Of a stretch of 36,132 nucleotides of DNA, positions 1 through 7,013 are shown in pieces (the stretch's first letter is position 1; the number at the start of each line of letters is the position of its first letter). Under the pieces are notes generated by a model. It saw only the letters and a program-made list of their open reading frames with translations. It ran no database searches and was not told where the DNA came from. Source of the stretch: Candidatus Segetimicrobium genomatis (lineage in GTDB: Bacteria; Sysuimicrobiota; Sysuimicrobiia; Sysuimicrobiales; Kaftiobacteriaceae); the NCBI GenBank assembly GCA_005888595.1, contig VBAL01000011.1, forward strand, positions 11,363-47,494, read 5' to 3'. The position numbers were made by a program, and so were the translations under genes.

Positions 1-372
1 GTGCTCGCGCGGCCGTGAGACGAGGAGGGACTCGTACACGGTCAGCCCCTTGAACATGCGGATGCTCTGGAAGCTCCGCACCATCCCGAGCCGCGCGATG
101 CGCTGCGGGGCCATGCCGTCGATGCGCCGGCCCTTGAAGTACACGCGGCCGCTGTCGGGTCGCAGGAAGCCCGTGATCGCGTTGAACAGGGTCGTCTTGC
201 CGGCGCCGTTGGGGCCGATCAGCGCCTGGACGGCATGGGCGTCGACCGAAAACGAGACATCGGTGAGCGCCGCGACACCGCCGAAGCGCTGGGTGAGACC
301 CTCAATGGCAAGCAGCGCTCCTGTCCCGGCTCCGGCCGGGACAGGAGCGCTGTCGGGGAAAGTGCTCCTCAT
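1..372 (-). CDS. livG: Branched-chain amino-acid-type ABC transporter ATP-binding protein, LivG-like (partial, runs off window start)
   Basis: The minus strand reads 124 codons from an ATG at 372 to the window edge. The product has the LivG-type N-terminus: a GLTQRFGGVAALTDVSF-like strand, a Walker A motif GPNGAGKTT at residues 53-61, then LFNAITGFLRPDSG and the Q-loop stretch MVRSFQSIRMF. RSFQ is typical of LivG rather than LivF. It should energise uptake of branched-chain amino acids or related amides at the inner face of the membrane. It starts 9 nt after the stop of the binding-protein gene, so the two are probably one operon. No permease genes (livH, livM) lie between them; they would have to be beyond the window. 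Residues 1-20 are unlike the family and contain a perfect inverted repeat (314-351), so the true start could lie a little downstream. The family call is firm; the exact substrate is unknown. Confidence 0.9.
   Translation of the reverse strand, partial: MRSTFPDSAPVPAGAGTGALLAIEGLTQRFGGVAALTDVSFSVDAHAVQALIGPNGAGKTTLFNAITGFLRPDSGRVYFKGRRIDGMAPQRIARLGMVRSFQSIRMFKGLTVYESLLVSRPREH
314..351. repeat. Perfect 17-bp inverted repeat inside the annotated 5' end of livG
   Basis: Two 17-nt arms (314-330 and 335-351) are perfectly complementary around a 4-nt loop TCCG. The stem is GC-rich and no T-run follows on the minus strand. It lies just after the binding-protein stop and covers codons 8-20 of livG as called. 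It could be an mRNA stabiliser or attenuator that lets the binding protein be made in excess over the ATPase. Confidence 0.75.
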
Positions 373-381
373 GCGCCTGCT

Positions 382-1530
382 TCAGAAACGAACGAAACCC
401 TTGTCCGCCAACAGCGTGACGAGATAGAATCTGCCGGCGAGGAACGCGCCGATGTCCTGCCGGCCCGTGAAGCAGATCGAGAAGCAGGGGGTCTTGTACT
501 TATTGATCTGTGCTTTGATGGCCGCGCGGTCGGTCGTCGTGCCGGCGTCCTTCATTGCCATGGCGATCAGGCGCAGCGCGTCGTAGCCGAACCCGGTGTA
601 CGTTGGATCGTCGAGCTCCTTGCCGTTCAGCTTCGCATAGGAGGTCAAGAACGCCTTGAACGACAGGATATCGTCTGCCGACTGCGGCGTGGACGCGAGG
701 AGGCCTGTCGCCGCGCCGCCCGACAGTTGCGGAAGCCGTTTGGACGTCAGTTGACTGACAGGGTCGAACCACGGCGTCGCGAGGCCTCGCTCCCGCGCCT
801 GCTTCATGAACCGCGCCGCGTCCTCGATCGTGAAGAACGGGAAGACCGCGTCAGCGTTGGCATTCCTCGCCCGGGTGATCTGCGGGCCGAAGTCGCTCGT
901 CCCGGCGGCAACGCCGACCTCTTGCAGGTCCACTCCCGCGGCCTTCGCCGATTCCCGGATGTTCGGACGCTGGAAGGCCACGTAGCCGTTGTCCTGGTCG
1001 TACACCATCACAAACCTCTGCCAACCCTTCTTCGCCTTGAGCGTCTGGAATGTGTACGTCGCCTGGGCGACCGGGTCGGTGGTCATCGTCCAGCACCAGC
1101 CCCGTGGATTGTTCTTCGGGTCGGGCGGGCCGGATTGAGCCGACACCATCGGGAAGCCCGCCGCATTCGCGCGCGCGCACGCGGCGTTGAAGTTGGGCTG
1201 GTACGTCGGTGTAATTCCAACCGGGATGCTCTTATCGTTCGCGAGCTGGGCGGAGAGCGCGGCCGCCTGCGCGTTGTCGGACGCATTGTCCATGATCGCG
1301 AGCTGGAGCTTCTTTCCGTTGATCCCGCCGGACGCGTTGATCTCGGCCTCGGCGACCTTGATACCCTCAAGCACGGCGTTGCCGTAGAACGCGCTGCCGC
1401 CCGTCAGCATCTCGATGACACCAACTTTGACCGTGCCATCCGCCGCCGCCAGACCACTGGTCGGGCCGGTGGTCGCCGCGACGATGAGTGCGGTTACGAT
1501 TATGCCGGCGACTATATAGGTCCTTTCCAC
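382..1530 (-). CDS. ABC transporter substrate-binding protein, LivJ/Peripla_BP_6 type
   Basis: A 382-residue secreted binding protein. An N-terminal hydrophobic stretch (about residues 5-28) ending in GLAAADG is a signal peptide. The mature start KVGVIEMLTGGSAFYGNAVLEG matches the opening of type I periplasmic binding proteins (LivJ/Peripla_BP_6), and NASGGINGKKLQL and the later YDQDNGY are also typical. It should capture an amino acid, amide or related small solute outside the membrane for the importer whose ATPase follows 9 nt downstream. Start choice: a TTG at 1539 touches the ribosome site GGAAGGAG with no spacing, while the GTG at 1530 has 9 nt spacing and keeps a good signal peptide, so 1530 is preferred. 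The ligand cannot be read from sequence. Confidence 0.9.
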   Translation of the reverse strand: MERTYIVAGIIVTALIVAATTGPTSGLAAADGTVKVGVIEMLTGGSAFYGNAVLEGIKVAEAEINASGGINGKKLQLAIMDNASDNAQAAALSAQLANDKSIPVGITPTYQPNFNAACARANAAGFPMVSAQSGPPDPKNNPRGWCWTMTTDPVAQATYTFQTLKAKKGWQRFVMVYDQDNGYVAFQRPNIRESAKAAGVDLQEVGVAAGTSDFGPQITRARNANADAVFPFFTIEDAARFMKQARERGLATPWFDPVSQLTSKRLPQLSGGAATGLLASTPQSADDILSFKAFLTSYAKLNGKELDDPTYTGFGYDALRLIAMAMKDAGTTTDRAAIKAQINKYKTPCFSICFTGRQDIGAFLAGRFYLVTLLADKGFVRF

Positions 1531-1865
1531 AGCCTTCAACTCCTTCCGTTTCGAAATGGGACGGCTCTCAATTGTGCGAGCACGTTCGGTGCGATGCGCA
1601 TGAATCCCTCCCCTGAACCCCAGCGTCAGCGAGTGGTTCAGGGTTCCGGTGCATGGAGTGTTGAACTGTGCCCGTTCACGGTCCCTGGCACCGTGCAGCC
1701 GTGGTGGAAGTGCTACTAGCAGGTTTCTTAGAATTGACTTGAGCTTATCGGATTTTCGGCCAAGGTGTGATCAACGTACCTGGGGACCTGGAGACGGAGC
1801 GTCCATAGCCCAACTGAGTCAATTGAGACCGGCCCGGATGGGTTGAAAATGGTACCAGGTACTAT
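1531..1865. other. Non-coding gap upstream of the binding-protein gene
   Basis: About 335 nt without a supportable gene. It holds the leader of the binding-protein gene and one clear inverted repeat at 1611-1643. I looked for a -35/-10 pair on the minus strand and found none that was convincing. The long plus-strand frame that covers it is a GC-rich shadow of the binding-protein gene. Confidence 0.5.
1611..1643. promoter_or_regulatory. 9-bp inverted repeat in the leader of the binding-protein gene
   Basis: CCCTGAACC at 1611-1619 is complementary to GGTTCAGGG at 1635-1643 with a 15-nt centre. It lies about 80-110 nt upstream of the binding-protein start on the minus strand. It may be an operator or an RNA stem-loop; nothing in the sequence decides between them. 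Confidence 0.4.
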
Positions 1866-2205
1866 TCACCAGTTCGATTGACAAAGAAAAATGACGTATT
1901 GCAGGTAGTAGCGGATCGCCGTCAGTTGGGATTGACGCTCAGTATCTCCCTGGTCCGCTTCTGATTGAAGCCGCTCCCAGCTCCAGTTCTAGAGAACTGC
2001 CCTCCGGCGGATTGTTTAGGCGCGGCACGACGGGAGCGCAACGCGGGAACTTTTCGATCTGGGGGTAGATTTCCGGGTGCGAGAACAGCTCTCTTGCCAG
2101 TGGCGAGCGCCATGCAACAGGGCGATCTGGATTCGCGGGTTCCGTAGGGTATGAGTCGTAGGATGCCCCCGCACCGAAAACTACCATCAGCACGTCTGTC
2201 CCCAT
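1866..2205 (-). pseudogene. Frameshifted N-terminal remnant of a SIR2-like (NAD-binding fold) protein
   Basis: From the ATG at 2205 the frame gives VLMVVFGAGASYDSYP, whose GAGAS loop is the NAD/ADP-ribose-binding signature of SIR2-like domains. SPLARELF and FPRCAPVVPRL follow, as in defence-type SIR2-like proteins. The frame breaks after residue 76 in the GGG at 1976-1978. Removing one G restores LERLQSEADQG and then QLTAIRYYLQYVIFLC, ending at a TGA at 1866. The restored product is only about 112 residues, a fraction of a full SIR2-like protein, so the gene is both frameshifted and truncated. Full-length relatives are hundreds of residues long and often belong to NAD-depleting anti-phage systems. 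This copy is unlikely to be active. Family placement rests on the GAGAS motif and recalled conservation. Confidence 0.6.
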
Positions 2206-2212
2206 CCCTCGC

Positions 2213-2652
2213 GGTAGTGGGTCAGTTTGAGGTACGGGCCATCGCGGTTGGATGCTTCGGCTGGTAGAGACCCACTTCGCCTCCGCCTGGAAGCCGGATC
2301 TTGGTGATCGAACCCCATCTTGCTTCTTGCACTTCCGAACATCGGACGCCCTTCTCCCCGAGTGCCGATATCTCGGACTTCAGATCGTCACACATGAAAT
2401 AGAGTTCGTCCCGGCCATGCTCCTCGGCGGGATGAACCGCCAATTCCGCCGGAGGGAGCGCGAAGATCAGCCATCCGTGGCCAGCATCTACGGATGAAGA
2501 TCCGAGGACCTCCCGGAAGAAGGCGCGATCAGCCGTCGCATCCTTACTATATACGACTATATGGGCACCAAAAATCATGAACTTGCTCCTTTTCCCCTGT
2601 CTACAGAGCGCACCCGACCGCGGCACTTCAGACTTCAAACTGACCCATTACC
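2213..2652. mobile_element. MITE-like cassette: 21-bp inverted repeats framing a VOC gene
   Basis: The left end 2213-2233 and right end 2632-2652 are inverted copies sharing 19 of 21 positions; the common core is TGGGTCAGTTTGA. Between them lies only one small gene. The left arm supplies the last three codons and the stop of that gene. There is no transposase and no obvious target duplication. The cassette sits 8 nt from the ATG of the broken SIR2-like gene and about 90 nt from tRNA-Pro, a common integration neighbourhood. It could be a non-autonomous element with a passenger gene, or two terminator-like repeats; I favour the former weakly. Confidence 0.45.
2222..2578 (-). CDS. VOC-family (glyoxalase/bleomycin-resistance fold) protein
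   Basis: A 118-residue single-module VOC protein: MIFGAHIVVYSKDATADRAF followed by FREVLG, then GWLIFALPPAELAVHP, ELYFMCDDL and a C-terminal GGEVGLYQPKHP. This betaalpha-beta3 module is the size of one glyoxalase repeat, so a dimer is expected. VOC proteins are metal-dependent isomerases, lyases, dioxygenases or ligand sequesterers; the substrate cannot be deduced. The start at 2578 is chosen because AAGGAG lies 7 nt upstream and residue 1 matches the family start. A longer frame from 2638 would translate the flanking inverted repeat. The stop TGA lies in the left inverted repeat of the surrounding cassette. Confidence 0.85.
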   Translation of the reverse strand: MIFGAHIVVYSKDATADRAFFREVLGSSSVDAGHGWLIFALPPAELAVHPAEEHGRDELYFMCDDLKSEISALGEKGVRCSEVQEARWGSITKIRLPGGGEVGLYQPKHPTAMARTSN

Positions 2653-2740
2653 TCCCTCGCCGTGGCCTTGACTTAAGGCAAACTGAAGGCAAACGGACAT
2701 GACGCGGAGTCGGCAGAATCACCAGACCCCACGTCATTCC

Positions 2741-2816
2741 TGGTCGGGCCGGCCGGACTTGAACCGGCGACCTCTTCCACCCCAAGGAAGCGCGCTACCA
2801 CCTGCGCTACGGCCCG
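2741..2816 (-). tRNA. tRNA-Pro(GGG), CCA end encoded
   Basis: The minus strand folds into a full cloverleaf of 76 nt: acceptor CGGGCCG/CGGCCCG (2810-2816 with 2745-2751), D-stem GCGC/GCGC, anticodon stem CTTCC/GGAAG with loop TTGGGGT (anticodon GGG, reading CCC), and T-stem GCCGG/CCGGC with loop TTCAAGT. A73 is at 2744 and an encoded CCA follows at 2743-2741. The C1-G72 pair is usual for bacterial tRNA-Pro. Confidence 0.97.
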
Positions 2817-2825
2817 ACGGGAACA

Positions 2826-2831
2826 ATTATA
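2826..2831 (-). promoter_or_regulatory. -10 box of the tRNA-Pro promoter
   Basis: A perfect TATAAT on the minus strand lies 9 nt upstream of the mature tRNA 5' end, as expected for a sigma-70-type promoter. The -35 region (around 2849-2854, CTTCCG) matches the consensus poorly. Confidence 0.75.
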
Positions 2832-2944
2832 GCGGAAACGCGGAATCGCGGAAGAGACGCGGTCGGGCGGTCGCGCAGTCGTTTCAATTCGTTAAGCGGG
2901 GACGGGGAAGGGCGCCGAGCGACTGGAGTGCTGCGGGGGATTCC

Positions 2945-4165
2945 TCACCTAAAGGCGATCTGGACGTCCACGTTGGGACCTCCGAGGAACCGGCCGAGGT
3001 CACGCGCTTCCTCCCGTATCCCGGCCGTGATGCGTCGCGATATGGAGGCAAACTTCGTAACACCGACGCGGAGACGATTTCCCTCCCAGGCGTGGGCCCA
3101 CACGCCCACGGCGCGCCCATCGACGAGAACTACAGGGGCGATCCACCCTTGCGCTCGGTAGACCCTCTTCCGGTCCCTCATAGCGACGAGGTGCTCCCTC
3201 TCCCTGTGACCGAGGAGGAAAGAATCGAAGTACGGCAGAAGGCGGACCGGTGGCCGTTCGAACTCGACCCCCTCGAGCTCGTGGAGGTCGTCCCGAAGGA
3301 CCGCCGCCCCCCAACCGTCGACACTTACTGGAGCGATGTCCGCTTCCTCGCGCGCCCAGATCTCGCGAGCTTCAGTGAGTGGTATGCCAGTCCACATCGC
3401 AAAGTCTGACGGAGTCGCAGGCCCGAAAGCCCGCAGGTACCTGCGCAGAAGTTCTTTTTCCGCTCGTTCCCTCGGAACATCCCGCCACTGGGGGATCCAT
3501 GCGTCGGCCCGAACGAACGTCGGCTCGTTACCGCGGCTTGGACCTGAGCAGACGACCCCGCGGGCGCCCACGAGATGCAGGAGATATCTCGCCGGGAAGG
3601 TCAGGCCTCCGACCGCGACGCCCGGGACCCTCGTTCGGCTCCCCCAACCCTCTCCTCGTATCGCCCGCGTCCGCACCCCCAAGGACCGGCTCGCGCGTTC
3701 GATGAGCTCCCGTCCCGTGAGCGGCTGGTCCAATACTCTCAGCGCCGCGTCGATCAGTTCCTCGAGGACGCGGTCGGAGATGCCTCTCCCACGAACCCAC
3801 CGAATCTCTCGCTCCGCACGCCGGGCTGAACCCCGAACGAAGATGCCCAGGTCTTCGGAGGGCAGGAGATGCAGGGTCCGGCGCATGCACCAAGCCTTGA
3901 CCAAGGTCCGTTCCCGGAGGGCCGCGTCCACATCTTCGACCCGCAGGTCGCGGACTCTCGCCCAGAGCGAGATCTGCGCCGCCGAGAGGACCTGCGCCTG
4001 AGCGCCGGCCATTTCACCGACGACAGATATGAGCGCCCTCGCGGGTGCCCGCTCCAAGAGATGGTGCCCGGAGAGCCGAAAGGCGGTTACCTGGCTCCAC
4101 GTCACTCGAGCCGCGGCGCCACGCGTCGTCTTCGGCCGTATCGCGTTGGCGACCGGGTGCTTCAC
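2945..4165 (-). CDS. AlkZ-like winged-helix DNA glycosylase (HTH_42 family)
   Basis: A 406-residue protein of the winged-helix family that includes the AlkZ and AlkX/YcaQ DNA glycosylases. The start VTWSQVTAFRLSGHHLLERA (residues 21-40), then QAQ at 56-58, AAQISLWARV and the RRTLHLLPSEDL block follow that family. In AlkZ the two glutamines of a Q-x-Q motif are catalytic and remove alkylated or crosslinked bases; QAQ here fits that subtype rather than the Q-x-D of YcaQ. LLPYFDSFLLGHRERE and VLVDGRAVGVWAHAWEG near residues 310-370 are typical of the C-terminal half. The start is GTG at 4165 with a weak ribosome site; another GTG at 4105 is possible. It stands alone upstream of tRNA-Pro. Family placement is good; the actual lesion is inference. 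Confidence 0.8.
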   Translation of the reverse strand: MKHPVANAIRPKTTRGAAARVTWSQVTAFRLSGHHLLERAPARALISVVGEMAGAQAQVLSAAQISLWARVRDLRVEDVDAALRERTLVKAWCMRRTLHLLPSEDLGIFVRGSARRAEREIRWVRGRGISDRVLEELIDAALRVLDQPLTGRELIERASRSLGVRTRAIRGEGWGSRTRVPGVAVGGLTFPARYLLHLVGARGVVCSGPSRGNEPTFVRADAWIPQWRDVPRERAEKELLRRYLRAFGPATPSDFAMWTGIPLTEAREIWAREEADIAPVSVDGWGAAVLRDDLHELEGVEFERPPVRLLPYFDSFLLGHREREHLVAMRDRKRVYRAQGWIAPVVLVDGRAVGVWAHAWEGNRLRVGVTKFASISRRITAGIREEARDLGRFLGGPNVDVQIAFR

Positions 4166-4373
4166 GGCCTAGGCCCTACGGCGAAGTAGCCACAACAGCT
4201 AATCAGGGAATCCCCGCCCTCGAACCACGCGTAGTGACGTAGCAGCAAATAGAGCCGCAGCGGTAATTGAACACCGACCTGCGCCTTCCCAATGCACCGT
4301 TCCGGGAACAGCTGGCTCGAAGGACCTTTTGCGATTTTCGAGCCATGATTCGACGAGAAATAGAAATAATCCC

Positions 4374-4391
4374 GCAGGCGCCTTTGCCTGC
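4374..4391 (-). terminator. Possible terminator after the GGDEF gene
   Basis: A 6-bp stem (GCAGGC at 4374-4379 with GCCTGC at 4386-4391) lies about 20 nt beyond the GGDEF stop on the minus strand. It is followed by a T-rich stretch (GGGATTATTTCTATTTCT). The stem is short and the T-run is interrupted, so this is weak. Confidence 0.3.
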
Positions 4392-4411
4392 AGGATGTTC
4401 CTCTGCTGGAC

Positions 4412-5011
4412 TTACGTGCGGTTCGGTGAGAGCGTGCTGGAGGAGTGCTGTTTTGGTGCGCGCAAGGCGGTTTCTAGCTGCTTTGCTGCGCCGGCCCATA
4501 CGTCCGGATTCTCAGGGGTCCACGTGGCGACGCCAACGCTGCACGTGAGCCAGTGCTCCTTACCCCCATTTGATTTCGCCTCGTAGTGAAATGATCCGTC
4601 GATGCGGGCCAAGACAATCCGCGCATCCTCTTCCCATGTCTCGGGGAGCACGAGCGCAAAACGATGCTCATCAAGCCGCCCGATATAGTCACTGCCGCGG
4701 AGACTCTCGCGCAGCCACTGCGCGGCCGCCAGCGGCGCGTCGGAAGGCAGCGGCTTCCCCGAGCCCACATCGTCCCGCAGCGCCACCAGCGCCACGGAGA
4801 ACGGCACCCCGGTGCGTTCGGCCCGGCGGAGTTCGGCCTCGTAGACCTCCTGGATGAAGCCCGCCGTATACGTCCCGGTCTCGGGATCGCGCATGGCGCG
4901 ATCGGCCATTCGCCGCCGCACCAGGCGGCGCAACACAAACACAGCCACCAGAAGGAGCACGATGGCCAGGGCCAACAGTTCAAAGCGAATCTCTGGTGCC
5001 AACATGGTCAT
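4412..5011 (-). CDS. Membrane-anchored degenerate GGDEF-domain protein
   Basis: 199 residues: one N-terminal membrane helix (about 10-28, LLALAIVLLLVAVFVL), a basic stop-transfer segment, then a GGDEF fold (DPETGTYTAGFIQEVYEAEL, VPFSVALVALRD, FALVLPET, SVGVATW). The catalytic loop reads GRLDEH where an active diguanylate cyclase has GG(D/E)EF, and the first strand lacks the usual DxLTGLxNR form. Cyclase activity is therefore unlikely; a nucleotide-binding or scaffold role is possible. Three starts are close together (GTG 5014, ATG 5011, ATG 5005); the GTAGGG-like ribosome site fits 5011 or 5005. It follows plsY by 36 nt on the same strand. Confidence 0.8.
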   Translation of the reverse strand: MTMLAPEIRFELLALAIVLLLVAVFVLRRLVRRRMADRAMRDPETGTYTAGFIQEVYEAELRRAERTGVPFSVALVALRDDVGSGKPLPSDAPLAAAQWLRESLRGSDYIGRLDEHRFALVLPETWEEDARIVLARIDGSFHYEAKSNGGKEHWLTCSVGVATWTPENPDVWAGAAKQLETALRAPKQHSSSTLSPNRT

Positions 5012-5047
5012 CACACCCTACCTATGCCCGCAGCCCAATACGGGCAG

Positions 5048-5644
5048 TCATGATCCCCGTGGTTTGTCCGTAATTCGCAGTTCGGTCCCGGAGACCAGCC
5101 TGGCTACATTCGCGCGGTGACGATACAGTGCAAACGTCAGGGTGATAAGTCCAAATACGAGATGCGGGGCCGGCTCCCTGCGCCACCACATGGTGACCGG
5201 GACGGAGATCATGCCAAGCAGGGAGCCCAGCGATGCATACCGCGTGACAGCAACGACAACACCCCACACCGCGGCCGCGACAAATCCAACAGGTGGCGAG
5301 ATGGCCAGCAGAACGCCAAACGATGTGGCGATGCCTTTGCCACCTCCAAAGCGCAGGAACAGAGACCAGTTGTGTCCGGCGATCGCGGCAAGACCGCCGG
5401 CCACCTGGGTCTCCGCCGGTTGCCCCCACATCCGCGCCAGAATCACCGGCACCGCGCCCTTGAGCATATCCACGGCCAGCACAAGGATCGATGCCCAGAG
5501 GCCGGCGACACGGTACACGTTGACCGTTCCGATGTTCCCGCTGCCCGCGGCACGGATATCCTGGCCCGTCAACGCCCGGACAACCAGCAACCCCGTGGGC
5601 AGCGATCCCAGCAGATACCCAAGGGCCAGCACGACAACGGTCAT
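5048..5644 (-). CDS. plsY: Acyl-phosphate:glycerol-3-phosphate acyltransferase PlsY
   Basis: A 198-residue multi-pass membrane enzyme that transfers an acyl group from acyl-phosphate to glycerol-3-phosphate, the first step of phospholipid synthesis in most bacteria. The family signatures are clear: GYLLGSLPTGLLV at the N-terminus, AAGSGNIGTVNVYRVAG (about 33-49), AGHNWSLFLRFGGGKGIATS (about 90-110) and the final helix region FALYRHRANVARL. Five or so hydrophobic segments match the family topology. Its ATG overlaps the TGA of der in TGATG, so the two are translationally coupled. With plsC nearby, both acyl transfers to phosphatidic acid are encoded in this window. Confidence 0.96.
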   Translation of the reverse strand: MTVVVLALGYLLGSLPTGLLVVRALTGQDIRAAGSGNIGTVNVYRVAGLWASILVLAVDMLKGAVPVILARMWGQPAETQVAGGLAAIAGHNWSLFLRFGGGKGIATSFGVLLAISPPVGFVAAAVWGVVVAVTRYASLGSLLGMISVPVTMWWRREPAPHLVFGLITLTFALYRHRANVARLVSGTELRITDKPRGS

Positions 5645-6975
5645 CAACGGTGCGCCCCGGTGCGTTCTCTGGGCCGGCAGACCAGCCTGATCGGGGTGCC
5701 CCGGAAGTCAAACGCTTCGCGCAACCTGCCCTCGAGGTACCTCCGGTAGTCTTCGGTGATCAGCCCGGGATCGTTCACGAAGAGGACGATCGTGGGCGGT
5801 TTGACCTGAGGCTGCGTCGCATAGTAGATCTTGACCTGGCGCCCGGCTTTATCTGCGGGCGGATGGTGAGCCTGTTCGGCGGATTCGATGGCGCGATTCA
5901 GCGGACCGGTCGGGATCCTCCGGCTGTGCGCGCTGGCCGCGTCCACCACACGGTCCATCAGCACCGCGATCCCCCATCCCTGCGTTGCCGACGTGCACAC
6001 CAGCGCCGCGTAGCCCACGAAGCGCATGGCGCCGCGAATGGCTCCCAGGGCCTGATCGTGCGGTTTCGGCGTTGAGCTCACCAAGTCCCACTTGTTAACC
6101 GCCAGCACCAGGGCCCTGCCCTGCTCCAGCGTGTAGCGCGCGATCTCCTGGTCCTGCTCCACAGGCGGTCCCGAGGCATCCAGCACGAGGACGACGACGT
6201 CCGCCCGCTCCACCGCTCCCAACGACCGCGCGGCACTGTAGCGCTCCACCGGCGCGTCAATCCTGGCCTTGCGGCGCAGCCCAGCGGTATCGATGAGATT
6301 GAACGGCTGGCCGCCTCGCACAAATGGGGTGTCGATCGCGTCGCGTGTGGTACCGGGCGCTGGGTCGACGATGACCCGCTCTTCCCCGAGGATCGCATTT
6401 ACAAGTGAGGATTTCCCCACATTGGGGCGCCCGACCACCGCCACCTGGACCGCCGGTTCCGCGACGACATCCGGTTCGCCCTCCGGGAGCAAGGCCACCA
6501 CTTGATCAAGAAGATCGTTGATGCCGAGCCCGTGCAACGCTGAGATAGGGATGACATCCCCTAGCCCGAGTTCGTAGAATTCGTAGGCGCCGGTATGCTG
6601 AGGATGGTCAACTTTGTTGGCCACGATGAGCACGGGCCGCCGGCTGGCCCGCAGGTATTCGGCCACGTCGCGGTCGTCGGGGAGCAAGCCGCTGCGGGCG
6701 TCCACGACGAGGAGGATGACGTCAGCCTCCTCCACCGCCCGCTCGGCCTGCCGGCGCACTTGCTCCTGCACAGGCGCCTCTGCAGGCCAGGCCATGCCCC
6801 CGGTATCGATAACTGTAAACTCCCGGCTGCGCCAGGATGCGGTCGCGTAGAGCCGGTCCCGCGTAATACCCGGGATATCTTCGACGATGGCTTTTCGCTG
6901 TCCAACCAGCCGGTTGAACAACGCGGACTTTCCCACGTTGGAGCGTCCGACAATAGCCACAACAGGTTTGCTCAT
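5644..6975 (-). CDS. der: Ribosome-assembly GTPase Der (EngA)
   Basis: 443 residues with the tandem GTPase layout unique to Der: first P-loop GRSNVGKS (about 10-17), G3 DTGG, NKVD; second P-loop GRPNVGKS (about 180), G3 DTAG, NKWD, then a KH-like C-terminal domain ending FDFRGTPIRLVCR. It acts in 50S subunit maturation. The reading frame is open to a GTG at 7026, but SKPVVAIVGRSNVGKS starts at the ATG at 6975 as in relatives, so 6975 is used. No good ribosome site precedes it; instead a palindrome followed by a T-run lies 7 nt upstream (6982-7006), which is unusual for a start region. It is coupled to plsY downstream. Confidence 0.96.
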   Translation of the reverse strand: MSKPVVAIVGRSNVGKSALFNRLVGQRKAIVEDIPGITRDRLYATASWRSREFTVIDTGGMAWPAEAPVQEQVRRQAERAVEEADVILLVVDARSGLLPDDRDVAEYLRASRRPVLIVANKVDHPQHTGAYEFYELGLGDVIPISALHGLGINDLLDQVVALLPEGEPDVVAEPAVQVAVVGRPNVGKSSLVNAILGEERVIVDPAPGTTRDAIDTPFVRGGQPFNLIDTAGLRRKARIDAPVERYSAARSLGAVERADVVVLVLDASGPPVEQDQEIARYTLEQGRALVLAVNKWDLVSSTPKPHDQALGAIRGAMRFVGYAALVCTSATQGWGIAVLMDRVVDAASAHSRRIPTGPLNRAIESAEQAHHPPADKAGRQVKIYYATQPQVKPPTIVLFVNDPGLITEDYRRYLEGRLREAFDFRGTPIRLVCRPRERTGAHR

Positions 6976-6981
6976 GGCGTG

Positions 6982-7006
6982 AAAAATGGCGGCGCGCGCC
7001 GCCGCC
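6982..7006 (-). terminator. Terminator-like palindrome between ispH and der
   Basis: A perfect 16-nt GC palindrome (6988-7003) is directly followed on the minus strand by ATTTTT, the form of an intrinsic terminator for ispH. It ends only 7 nt before the der ATG, so it could also control der expression. Confidence 0.55.
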
Positions 7007-7013
7007 TCAACGT

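Noticed and set aside
235-1719. A 494-codon plus-strand open frame
   Set aside because: It is antisense to the binding-protein gene, is arginine-rich with no recognisable domain, and the minus-strand protein has a clear signal peptide and family motifs.
2675-2696. Two 11-nt direct repeats (AAGGCAAACTG, AAGGCAAACGG) next to tRNA-Pro as an attachment site
   Set aside because: They do not match the tRNA 3' end and no integrase or second copy is present.
2699-3409. Plus-strand frame of 236 codons over tRNA-Pro and the AlkZ-like gene
   Set aside because: It translates the antisense of a well-folded tRNA and of a clear protein family.
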